Shown here one piece after another: positions 48,162 to 56,247 of a stretch of DNA of 64,000 nucleotides (the stretch's first letter is position 1; each line of letters begins with the position of its first letter). This DNA comes from Blattabacterium cuenoti (GTDB lineage Bacteria; Bacteroidota; Bacteroidia; Flavobacteriales; Blattabacteriaceae). The stretch spans positions 420,468 to 484,467 of the forward strand of contig NZ_CP059192.1 in the NCBI RefSeq assembly GCF_014251595.1, in the 5' to 3' direction. The notes under the pieces were generated by a model that worked only from the letters and a program-made list of their open reading frames with translations, made no database searches and was not told the DNA's origin. The position numbers and the translations under genes were made by a program.

Positions 48162-48860
48162 TCATGTATTCGCGAAAATTTTTAAATCTAATGGGATACT
48201 ACAACTCATAGTGCTAGATAAATAAATACTTCTTATATAAAATCCTTTAGAAGTGGAAGGTTTATTTCGAATAATTATTTTCATAAATTTTACTATGTTA
48301 TCTAATAAATGTTGAGACGAAAATGAAACTTTTCCTATTGAAGCATGAACAATTCCATAACGATCTGCTTTAAAAGTGATTTTTCCCGATTTAATTTCTT
48401 GTATAGATTTTCCTGGATTTACAGAAACAGTTTCCATTTTAGGATTAGGCATTAATCCTTTAGGCCCCAATATTTTACCTATAGTTCCTAATTGATTCAT
48501 AACAGAAGGAGTAGCCACAATAAGATCAATGTCTGTCCATCCAGACTTAATTTTTTCAATATAATTTAATCCAACATAATCAGCACCTGCTTTTTTAACT
48601 TCTAATTCTTTATCTTTTGGAACTAAAGCTAAAATACAAATATTTTTACCTGTACCATGAGGTAACAATACCGTTCCTCTTACCATTTGATTAGGAAGAC
48701 GAACATCAATTCCAAGATGAACTGCAATATCAAAAGATGCATCAAATTTTACAAAATTTATTTCTTTAATAAGAACGATCGCTTCTTCTAAAGAATACTT
48801 TTTTTTACTAGAAATTTTTTCTAGAATCTTCTTTTTATTTTTAGTTAGTTTTTTAGACAT
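48162..48860 (-). CDS. rplA: 50S ribosomal protein L1
   Basis: A 232-residue protein of the mobile L1 stalk. Family motifs: V-K-F-D-A-S-F-D-I-A-V-H-L-G near residue 36, V-L-P-H-G-T-G near 65, A-G-A-D-Y-V-G near 94, and the signature I-G-K-I-L-G-P-K-G-L-M-P-N-P-K near 125. Complete. Twelve bases downstream of rplK. Confidence 0.98.
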   Translation of the reverse strand: MSKKLTKNKKKILEKISSKKKYSLEEAIVLIKEINFVKFDASFDIAVHLGIDVRLPNQMVRGTVLLPHGTGKNICILALVPKDKELEVKKAGADYVGLNYIEKIKSGWTDIDLIVATPSVMNQLGTIGKILGPKGLMPNPKMETVSVNPGKSIQEIKSGKITFKADRYGIVHASIGKVSFSSQHLLDNIVKFMKIIIRNKPSTSKGFYIRSIYLSSTMSCSIPLDLKIFANT

Positions 48861-48872
48861 ATAAAAAGTATT

Positions 48873-49313
48873 TTAATTATAAATTTCTATTCCCATAGAT
48901 CTAGCAGTACCGGAAACCATGGATATAGCTGATTTCATAGAAAAACAATTAAAATCTTCCATTTTATTTTTTGCAATTATTTTAATTTCATTTAAACTTA
49001 TTTTTCCTATTTTAGAACGATTAGATTCTTTAGATCCTTTTTCTTTTTTGATAACATTTAACAATTGAATAGAAATTGGAGGTTTTTTGATCAAAAAAGA
49101 AAAGGATTTATCTTCATATACATATATTATAACAGGACATATTTCCCCTATTTTATCTTGAGTAAGGGAATTATATTGTTTGCAAAACTCCATAATATTT
49201 ACGCCAGAACTACCTAAAATAGGACCAATAGGAGGAGCCGGACTTGCTTTTCCTCCATTGATTTTCTGTATTTTAATTTTTTTTATTACTTTTTTTATTA
49301 TTTTTTCGGACAT
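48873..49313 (-). CDS. rplK: 50S ribosomal protein L11
   Basis: A 146-residue protein of the GTPase centre. Seen are the N-terminal proline-rich A-S-P-A-P-P-I-G-P-I-L-G near residues 22-33 with G-V-N-I-M-E-F-C-K, the central P-P-I-S-I-Q-L-L, and the C-terminal rRNA-binding G-T-A-R-S-M-G-I-E near 133. Complete, 9 bases after nusG. Confidence 0.98.
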   Translation of the reverse strand: MSEKIIKKVIKKIKIQKINGGKASPAPPIGPILGSSGVNIMEFCKQYNSLTQDKIGEICPVIIYVYEDKSFSFLIKKPPISIQLLNVIKKEKGSKESNRSKIGKISLNEIKIIAKNKMEDFNCFSMKSAISMVSGTARSMGIEIYN

Positions 49314-49322
49314 ATGATTTCT

Positions 49323-49877
49323 TTAAATTTTTTCTATCTGTGTAAAATTCAATTCTAATGGAGTTTTTCTTCCAAAAATTAAAACGGCTAATTCTAATTT
49401 TCTTTTTTCTTCATTAATTTTTTCAATTGTTCCATTAAATCCTGTAAAAGGACCATCGATAACTTTAATTGTTTCTCCTACTAAAAAAGGAATACTAATA
49501 TTTTCATATCTTTCAGATAGTTCATCTATTTTCCCTAACATTTTATTCACTTCTTCTTTTCTCATAGGAATAGGAATAGCGGAAGGGCCTTTTCCTTCAC
49601 TTAAAAAATTTATAACACCTGGAACATTTTTTATTGCATGAATCGCTTCTCCTTCTAAATTTACTTCGACCATAACATATCCTGGATAATGAACTTTTTC
49701 CCTATGAATTTTTTTACCTTTTCTCATTTGTATAACTTTTTCAATAGGAACCAATACTCTTCCTATATATTCTTGAAATCCATTATCTCTAATTTCATTC
49801 TCAATATATGATTTCACCTTGTTTTCTTGTCCACTCATGGTTTTTATGACATACCATTTTCTTTCTAAATCATTCAT
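49323..49877 (-). CDS. nusG: Transcription termination/antitermination protein NusG
   Basis: A 184-residue NusG. The NGN domain opens with K-W-Y-V-I-K-T-M-S-G-Q-E-N-K-V and contains P-G-Y-V-M-V-E and V-P-G-V-I-N-F-L; the KOW domain has V-I-D-G-P-F-T-G-F-N-G-T-I near 138-150. It links RNA polymerase to Rho or to the leading ribosome. Twelve bases after secE. Confidence 0.97.
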   Translation of the reverse strand: MNDLERKWYVIKTMSGQENKVKSYIENEIRDNGFQEYIGRVLVPIEKVIQMRKGKKIHREKVHYPGYVMVEVNLEGEAIHAIKNVPGVINFLSEGKGPSAIPIPMRKEEVNKMLGKIDELSERYENISIPFLVGETIKVIDGPFTGFNGTIEKINEEKRKLELAVLIFGRKTPLELNFTQIEKI

Positions 49878-49889
49878 TAATATATAATT

Positions 49890-50075
49890 TTATAAAGAAA
49901 ATAATTTTTTAATCAAAAAAATAAAAAAACCATCCACTCCATATAAGAATATGGATAAGAATATGGAAAAAAAAGATATAATCATTGTTGTTAATTGTAA
50001 ATCCTCCCATTTAGGCCATGTTATACAATGAAAAAATTCGTTATAAATTTCTAAAAAAAAATTATTTTTTATCAT
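49890..50075 (-). CDS. secE: Preprotein translocase subunit SecE
   Basis: A 61-residue minimal SecE: an amphipathic N-terminal segment F-F-H-C-I-T-W-P-K-W-E-D-L (the W-P motif is the hallmark) followed by a single membrane helix at about residues 29-55. I start at the ATG 50075; the open frame continues upstream through the tRNA-Trp gene to 50147, but that extension is antisense-free tRNA sequence and not protein. Located between tRNA-Trp and nusG, the universal place of secE. Confidence 0.95.
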   Translation of the reverse strand: MIKNNFFLEIYNEFFHCITWPKWEDLQLTTMIISFFSIFLSIFLYGVDGFFIFLIKKLFSL

Positions 50076-50089
50076 TATTTCAATCAATG

Positions 50090-50162
50090 CACGGACGGTA
50101 AGGATCGAACTTACGACCTTCGGTTTTGGAGACCGATGCTCTACCAACTGAGCTACATCCGT
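50090..50162 (-). tRNA. tRNA-Trp (anticodon CCA)
   Basis: A 73-base cloverleaf. Acceptor ACGGATG pairs with CGTCCGT, the anticodon arm is TCGGT-CTCCAAA-ACCGA giving CCA, and the T arm is GTAAG-TTCGATC-CTTAC. Discriminator G. It sits between tuf and secE, the standard Bacteroidota arrangement, and is processed from that transcript. Confidence 0.97.
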
Positions 50163-50201
50163 TTTTGGAATTAATTATATCATAATAAAAAATCAATTCA
50201 A

Positions 50202-51389
50202 TCAATCTATTATATGAATGACTTGTCCAGCTCCTACAGTTTTTCCTCCTTCACGAATAGCAAAACGTAAGTTTTCACTTAATGCTATAGGTTGATGTAA
50301 TTCAACCTCCATAGAAATATTATCTCCAGGCATGACCATTTCTATTCCATCCGGAAGATGAATTTCTCCTGTTACATCTGTTGTCCTTAAATAAAATTGA
50401 GGACGATATTTATTATGAAAAGGAGTATGTCTTCCGCCTTCTTCTTTTGTGAGAACATATACTTCTGCTTTAAATTTTTTATGAGACTGCACAGATCCTG
50501 GCTTTCCAACTACCATTCCTCTTTTTATATCTTTTTTTTCTATTCCCCGTAATAATAAACCTACATTATCTCCTGCTTGACCTTGATCCAATATTTTTCG
50601 AAACATTTCAACTCCTGTTACTGTAGATGATAATCTATTTTCACCCATTCCAATTATATCAACTAAATCTCCTGTATGAACAATTCCACTTTCAATACGG
50701 CCTGTTGCTACTGTCCCTCTTCCTGTTATAGTAAAAACATCTTCTATAGGCATTAAAAATGGTTTATCCATTTCACGAATTGGTTCTGGAATATAATCAT
50801 CCAATACTTTCATTAAGTCTTTTATTTTTTCTGTCCATTTTTTTTCTCCATTTAAAGCTCCTAAAGCTGATCCTTGTATAATAGGAATATTTTCTCCATC
50901 ATATTCATATTTAGAAAGTAACTCTCTAATTTCCATTTCAACTAATTCTAACAACTCTGGATCATCTACTTGATCTACTTTATTCATAAATACCACAATT
51001 TTTGGAACTCCCACTTGACGGGATAATAATATATGTTCTCTTGTTTGAGGCATAGGCCCATCTGTAGCTGCTACAACTAGAATAGCTCCATCCATTTGAG
51101 CAGCTCCTGTAATCATATTTTTTACGTAATCTGCATGTCCAGGACAATCAACATGTGCATAATGTCTTTTTTCGGTTTCATATTCTACATGAGATGTATT
51201 AATAGTAATCCCTCTTTCTTTTTCTTCAGGTGCATTGTCAATTGCATCAAAACTTTTCTCTTCTGCCAATCCAATTTCTGATAAAACTTTTGTAATTGCA
51301 GCAGTCAGAGTTGTTTTACCATGATCTACATGACCTGTAGTTCCTATATTTACATGTGGTTTATCTCTTTTAAATTTTTCTTTTGCCAT
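50202..51389 (-). CDS. tuf: Elongation factor Tu
   Basis: A 395-residue translation GTPase delivering aminoacyl-tRNA to the ribosome. G1 is [10 protein letters not shown] near 19, G2 T within R-G-I-T-I-N-T, G3 D-C-P-G-H near 81, G4 N-K-V-D near 136, G5 S-A-L near 174. I use the ATG at 51389 (M-A-K-E-K-F); the open frame upstream runs into the tRNA-Thr gene and is not coding. Only one tuf copy is seen here. Highly conserved, complete. Confidence 0.99.
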   Translation of the reverse strand: MAKEKFKRDKPHVNIGTTGHVDHGKTTLTAAITKVLSEIGLAEEKSFDAIDNAPEEKERGITINTSHVEYETEKRHYAHVDCPGHADYVKNMITGAAQMDGAILVVAATDGPMPQTREHILLSRQVGVPKIVVFMNKVDQVDDPELLELVEMEIRELLSKYEYDGENIPIIQGSALGALNGEKKWTEKIKDLMKVLDDYIPEPIREMDKPFLMPIEDVFTITGRGTVATGRIESGIVHTGDLVDIIGMGENRLSSTVTGVEMFRKILDQGQAGDNVGLLLRGIEKKDIKRGMVVGKPGSVQSHKKFKAEVYVLTKEEGGRHTPFHNKYRPQFYLRTTDVTGEIHLPDGIEMVMPGDNISMEVELHQPIALSENLRFAIREGGKTVGAGQVIHIID

Positions 51390-51413
51390 GATAAATTTAT
51401 TAAATTCAAAAAA

Positions 51414-51486
<73 letters not shown>

Positions 51487-51500
51487 CATATATTTCATAG

Positions 51501-51573
51501 AGCGGAAGACGGGATTCGAACCCGCGACGTTCAACTTGGAAGGCTGATGCTCTACCAACTGAGCTACTTCCGC
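51501..51573 (-). tRNA. tRNA-Gly (anticodon TCC)
   Basis: A 73-base cloverleaf: GCGGAAG pairs with CTTCCGC, anticodon arm TCAGC-CTTCCAA-GTTGA, T arm GCGGG-TTCGAAT-CCCGT. Second in the tRNA cluster upstream of tuf. Confidence 0.96.
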
Positions 51574-51586
51574 TTTTATTAAAATA

Positions 51587-51670
51587 TGGGGAGAGCAGGA
51601 TTCGAACCTGCGAAGGTATAACCAACAGATTTACAGTCTGTCCTCGTTAACCAGGCTTGAGTATCTCCCC
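51587..51670 (-). tRNA. tRNA-Tyr (anticodon GTA)
   Basis: An 84-base type II tRNA with a long variable arm: GGGGAGA pairs with TCTCCCC, anticodon arm ACAGA-CTGTAAA-TCTGT, T arm GCAGG-TTCGAAT-CCTGC, discriminator A. Confidence 0.97.
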
Positions 51671-51678
51671 CGAAAAAA

Positions 51679-51752
51679 AGCCGATGGAGGGATTCGAACC
51701 CACGACCCCGAGATTACAAATCACGTGCTCTGACCAACTGAGCTACACCGGC
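51679..51752 (-). tRNA. tRNA-Thr (anticodon TGT)
   Basis: A 74-base cloverleaf: GCCGGTG pairs with CATCGGC, anticodon loop TTTGTAA. The anticodon stem (CGTGA/TCTCG) and the T stem (GTGGG/CCCTC) each contain a T-T mismatch. First of four tRNAs in the cluster; an A+T-rich leader of about 80 bases separates it from lspA. Confidence 0.94.
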
Positions 51753-51836
51753 TATTCAAATTTTATTCGTAATAATGAAAATCAGGACAATACAAATCTA
51801 TAGAGATTTTTATAATTCTCAAAAAAATAATAAACG

Positions 51837-52472
51837 TTATAAAATTTTTACATTTTTAATTTTATGTTTGAATATGAATAAAAAAAACACTCCAATAGAT
51901 ATCACAGCATCGGATAAATTAAAAATAGGTTTAAAAAATTGAAAATGATAATCGCCAAAAAATGGAATCCAATTAGGAAAATAAGCATCTATTATAGGAA
52001 AATAAAATAGATCGACTACACATCCCTCCATGAAAGAAGCATATCCTTTATCAAAACTGATTTGAGATATTCCATGATAAGGAATCCATTTTTGTGATTT
52101 TTCACTATAAATAGTTCCTGTATTGAATAATAATCCATATAAAGCGCTATCCAAAAAATTTCCCATAGCTCCTGAAAAAATTAAACTAATAGGAATAGTT
52201 AAATATTTAGAAGACCCTTTGATTATATTTCTATAAAGAAAAATAAAAATGAAAATAACTAAAAAAAATCGAAAGATGCTCAATAATATTTTTCCATGAT
52301 ATCCGGATCCCAAATTAATCCCATAAGCCATTCCTGGATTTTCTATAAAAAAAATACGAAAAAAAGGAAATATATAAATTTCATCTCCTAATCTAAAATG
52401 AGTTTTAATATAAATTTTTAAAATTTGATCTATCGATAAAATAGAAATAATAATTAAAAAGAATTTTTTCAA
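51837..52472 (-). CDS. lspA: Lipoprotein signal peptidase (signal peptidase II)
   Basis: A 211-residue inner-membrane aspartic protease that cuts prolipoproteins such as BamD and LptE of this window. Four membrane helices are visible. The catalytic aspartates lie in G-N-F-L-D-S-A-L-Y-G near residue 105 and N-L-S-D-A-V-I-S near 186; N-P-G-M-A-Y-G near 50 corresponds to the conserved N-x-G-x-A-F motif. The extra loop between the aspartates is usual in Bacteroidota. Downstream is the tRNA cluster. Confidence 0.96.
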   Translation of the reverse strand: MKKFFLIIISILSIDQILKIYIKTHFRLGDEIYIFPFFRIFFIENPGMAYGINLGSGYHGKILLSIFRFFLVIFIFIFLYRNIIKGSSKYLTIPISLIFSGAMGNFLDSALYGLLFNTGTIYSEKSQKWIPYHGISQISFDKGYASFMEGCVVDLFYFPIIDAYFPNWIPFFGDYHFQFFKPIFNLSDAVISIGVFFLFIFKHKIKNVKIL

Positions 52473-52726
52473 AAAAAATAAAATTTTTTTATTTTATACT
52501 AATCTTATCTTTACTTTTAGTATAATAATATGTTGTTTTTTAAAAATTAATTTTTTTATTTTTAGTAATACAAAAATCTCATAATCTTTATTTTCAATTT
52601 TAATCAAAGTTTAATTTAAACTTTATGACTACAAGTTTATGAACACTTAAGCTTTAATATATTATTCCATGATTCTGATTATTAATCTTAATAAAAAGAC
52701 CTTAAAAATAGATAAATATTTTTCTT
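52473..52726. other. A+T-rich spacer between ileS and lspA, no gene seen
   Basis: This 254-base stretch has stops in all frames on both strands and no tRNA-like fold. It contains a 19-base inverted repeat, AAAGTTTAA-T-TTAAACTTT, at 52606-52624. In free-living Flavobacteriales I recall a TraR/DksA zinc-finger gene between ileS and lspA; no C-x2-C pattern is recognisable here. Confidence 0.6.
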
Positions 52727-55700
52727 TCATTTTTTTATATTTTCCATTTTATGAATCCACATATATAATATAAATTCTTTTTCAAAGTAGATTTTTTCTT
52801 TTTTTTCTTCATCTTTTTTTATTCCATTTTTTGGGAATAAAATATCGACAGAAAGAGTTTCTGTACAAATAAAATTTTTATTTTTTATTAAAATAGCTTT
52901 TACTTTATTTTTTAACTTATTATTTTCTTTTATTTTTACATATATAAATATTTTTTCAAGAACATCATATTTACAATCTTTTCTTAATTTTTGTATATGT
53001 CGTATGAATTCCCTTACAAATCCTTCTTTCCATAAAGAATCTGTAATTTTTAAATCTAATGCAATTGTCAATTTTGGATCAAATAAAATTGACCATCCTT
53101 TAATATATTCCGTACTAATTTTAACATCTTCTAAAGAAAGAATAATTTTTTCTTTTTTTAGAAAAAAAATATATTTTCCATTATTCTCTATCTCTTTTAT
53201 TTTTTCTTGACTAAATTCCTTTATAATTTCGGATATCTTTTGAGTTTTTTTTCCAAATTTTGGTCCTAAAGATTGATAATTAGGTTGAATATGTTTGATA
53301 AATTCAAGATTTTTATAAGAGGAAGAAAATTCTATTTCTTTTATATTGGCTTCTTGAAATATAATTTTAGAGAATTGTTTCAATTGAAAATGCATGTTCT
53401 TATCAGAGAGAATAATAAGCAATTTTTGTAAAGGTTGACGAATTTTTATTTTATTCTTCTTTCTAATAGAAAAAACCATCGTAATTATTTTCTGAACCCA
53501 AAACATACTATTTTCCAAATTTTTGTTAATTAAACTTGGATCATAACTAGGAAAACTTGTAAAATGAATACTTTTGAAATCTTCTTTTTCGGTAACAAAA
53601 TTTAAATCCACATATAATTTTTCGGATAAAAATGGAACGATGGGGGAAATTAACTTAGCTACAACAATTAAACATTTATAAAGAATTTGATATGCCGATA
53701 TTTTATTTTTTGTATATTTTTCTTTCCAAAATCTCTTTCGAGATAATCTTATATACCAATTACTCAATTTATCTAAAACAAATGATGAAATTAAACGTGC
53801 AGCTTTAGTTGGATTATAGTTAGAATAATAATCATCCGCTTTTTGAATAAGAGTATTTAATTCAGAAATAATCCAAAAATCTAATTCTGTATAATGTTGA
53901 AAACATTCTTTTTCTTTGTAAGAAAAACCATCAATGTTAGCATATAAAGCAAAAAAAGAATATATATTATACAATGTTCCGAAAAATTTATTTATAATGG
54001 TATGAAGATCATTTATATTAAATTTTAGATTATCCCAAGGTTCAGAATTAAATATAATATACCAACGTATAGCATCAGGACCATAATTGTCTATCAAATC
54101 AAAAGGATTTATGCTATTTCCTTTACTTTTAGACATTTTACGACCATGTTGGTCTAATACCAATCCTGTTGATACAACATTTTTATAAGCAATGGAGTTA
54201 AACAGTAAAGTACTAATAGTATGCAAAGTAAAAAACCATCCTCTTGTTTGATCTATTCCTTCTGAAACAAAATCAGCGGGAAATAATAAATTTTTATCTA
54301 TATATTCTTTATTCTCAAATGGATAATGAAATTGAGCATATGGCATTGCTCCAGAATCAAACCATACATCAACTAAATCAGATTCCCTTTTCATAGGTTT
54401 TCCTTTAGAAGAAACCAATATGATTTCATCCAAAATATGTTTATGCAAATCTATTTTATCATAATTATGATCACTCATATCGTCTAACACAAAATCTTCA
54501 AATACATTATGTGACATAAAACCATATTCAATTGATCTTTGTATTTCTAAAAACAATTCTTTAACTGATCCTATCACAATTTCTTCATCTCCTTTTTCTG
54601 TTCTCCAAATAGGAAGAGGAGTCCCCCAATATCTAGAACGTGAAAGATTCCAATCTTTTGTATTTCTTAACCAAGAATCAAAACGTTTTTGACCTGTAAA
54701 ATCAGGATACCATTGAATTTTTTGATTCAAATTAATCATTTTATTTTTTATGATTGTAGTTTTTATAAACCATGAATTCAATGGATAATAAAGTATTGGT
54801 TTTTCTGTTCTCCAACAATGTGGATAAAAATGAATATATTCTTCAGTTCTAAATATTTTTTTTTCTTTTTCTAGAAAAAGAATTATCTCTTTATCTACTG
54901 ATAAAAAATTTTTTTGATTTGTATTAAATTCGTTTTTAACATATTTTTCTGAAAATCCATGAGGAAAATTTTTTATGAATTTTCCTTGAAAATCAACTAA
55001 AGGAATAGGAATATTTTTTTCATTTAGAACTAACATTGGGGGGATGTTATATTTTTTAGCAATCATAAAATCATCTATTCCAAATGTTGGAGAAATATGA
55101 ACAATACCTGTTCCCTCATTAACGTTAACAAAATCTCCTGTTATAATTTGAAATGCATTTTGTTTATTATATAAAGGTTGAAACCAGGGTAATAATTGTT
55201 CATATTTACTGAATATGAATTCTTTTCCTTTGAATTTATCTACTATTAGATAAGGAATTTTATAATTTTTTATATTATGATTATCTAATTCAATATAACT
55301 TGATACAGAGTAAAACTGATTTGATAATAATATTTTATGAATTAATTTTTCAGAAAAAACAATATTTTCCTTTAAAAAAGTACGTTTATTATAAGTTTTC
55401 ACTAATACATAATCTATATCATCCCCAAAAGCTAATGCCGTATTTGAAGGGATAGTCCAAGGAGCCGTTGTCCATGATATAAAATATATTTCACCTGAAA
55501 TATTTCTAAATTTTTCGGGTAAAGTATTTTTAATTGCTTTAAATTTTAAAAATGGAGATAATTGTTTTACTTCTTTATAAGCTCCTGGCATATTTAATTC
55601 ATGATGACTTAGACCTGTTCCTGCAGAAGGAGAATAAGGTTGAATCGTAAAACCTTTATAAATAAGTTTTTTATCGTATAATTTTTTGATTAACCACCAT

Positions 55701-56194
55701 ATACTTTCTATATACTTTGCTTTATAAGTAATAAATGATTTATCTAAATCAATAGAATATCCTATTTTTTTTGTAAATAATTGCCATGTTTCCAATGATT
55801 GATTAACAAACTTTTTACAAAGTTGATTATATTCTTTTACACTAATTTTTTTCCCTATATCATTCTTCTTAATTCCCATTTTTTTTTCCACATTTAATTC
55901 CACTGGGAGTCCATGGGTATCCCATCCAGCTTTTATAAATACTTTTTTACCTTTAAGTCTATGGTATCTTAAAAAAATATCTTTTATGGTTCTAGTTAAA
56001 ATATGATGAACCCCAGGATCTCCATTTAAAGATGGAGGGCCTTCATATAAAATATACGAATATGACAAAGGATTTTTTTTATTATAGAAATTAGAATTTT
56101 GTTGAAAAATCTTATGTTTTTTCCAATATTGAGATATTTCCATCGTTATTTTACTAAGATCCAACTCTTTATATTTTCTAAATATTCTCGACAT
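52727..56194 (-). CDS. ileS: Isoleucyl-tRNA synthetase
   Basis: A 1155-residue class Ia synthetase, the long eukaryote-like type that confers natural mupirocin tolerance in many Bacteroidota. The HIGH equivalent is in G-D-P-G-V-H-H-I-L near 61, the tryptophan-rich editing domain has W-T-T-A-P-W-T-I-P-S-N-T near 243, and K-M-S-K-S-K-G-N is near 690. The C-terminal end has the anticodon-binding helices but no zinc finger. Complete. Divergent from mutS by 53 bases. Confidence 0.97.
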   Translation of the reverse strand: MSRIFRKYKELDLSKITMEISQYWKKHKIFQQNSNFYNKKNPLSYSYILYEGPPSLNGDPGVHHILTRTIKDIFLRYHRLKGKKVFIKAGWDTHGLPVELNVEKKMGIKKNDIGKKISVKEYNQLCKKFVNQSLETWQLFTKKIGYSIDLDKSFITYKAKYIESIWWLIKKLYDKKLIYKGFTIQPYSPSAGTGLSHHELNMPGAYKEVKQLSPFLKFKAIKNTLPEKFRNISGEIYFISWTTAPWTIPSNTALAFGDDIDYVLVKTYNKRTFLKENIVFSEKLIHKILLSNQFYSVSSYIELDNHNIKNYKIPYLIVDKFKGKEFIFSKYEQLLPWFQPLYNKQNAFQIITGDFVNVNEGTGIVHISPTFGIDDFMIAKKYNIPPMLVLNEKNIPIPLVDFQGKFIKNFPHGFSEKYVKNEFNTNQKNFLSVDKEIILFLEKEKKIFRTEEYIHFYPHCWRTEKPILYYPLNSWFIKTTIIKNKMINLNQKIQWYPDFTGQKRFDSWLRNTKDWNLSRSRYWGTPLPIWRTEKGDEEIVIGSVKELFLEIQRSIEYGFMSHNVFEDFVLDDMSDHNYDKIDLHKHILDEIILVSSKGKPMKRESDLVDVWFDSGAMPYAQFHYPFENKEYIDKNLLFPADFVSEGIDQTRGWFFTLHTISTLLFNSIAYKNVVSTGLVLDQHGRKMSKSKGNSINPFDLIDNYGPDAIRWYIIFNSEPWDNLKFNINDLHTIINKFFGTLYNIYSFFALYANIDGFSYKEKECFQHYTELDFWIISELNTLIQKADDYYSNYNPTKAARLISSFVLDKLSNWYIRLSRKRFWKEKYTKNKISAYQILYKCLIVVAKLISPIVPFLSEKLYVDLNFVTEKEDFKSIHFTSFPSYDPSLINKNLENSMFWVQKIITMVFSIRKKNKIKIRQPLQKLLIILSDKNMHFQLKQFSKIIFQEANIKEIEFSSSYKNLEFIKHIQPNYQSLGPKFGKKTQKISEIIKEFSQEKIKEIENNGKYIFFLKKEKIILSLEDVKISTEYIKGWSILFDPKLTIALDLKITDSLWKEGFVREFIRHIQKLRKDCKYDVLEKIFIYVKIKENNKLKNKVKAILIKNKNFICTETLSVDILFPKNGIKKDEEKKEKIYFEKEFILYMWIHKMENIKK

Positions 56195-56247
56195 AAGGCT
56201 ATAAATAATAAATTAATAATCTTCTATTTTAATAATTATATTTTGAT

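Noticed and set aside
50076..50147. 24-residue N-terminal extension of SecE
   Set aside because: It is translated from the tRNA-Trp gene; the W-P motif and helix fit the shorter SecE from 50075.
51757..51790. Bacteroidota-type promoter (TTG ... TAAAATTTG) before the tRNA-tuf block
   Set aside because: The -7 element has one base too many and the start site would fall inside the first tRNA, so I do not list it.
52606..52624. 19-base inverted repeat as a terminator for ileS
   Set aside because: There is no T tract on either side and it is over 100 bases after the ileS stop; in A+T-rich spacer a weak palindrome can arise by chance.
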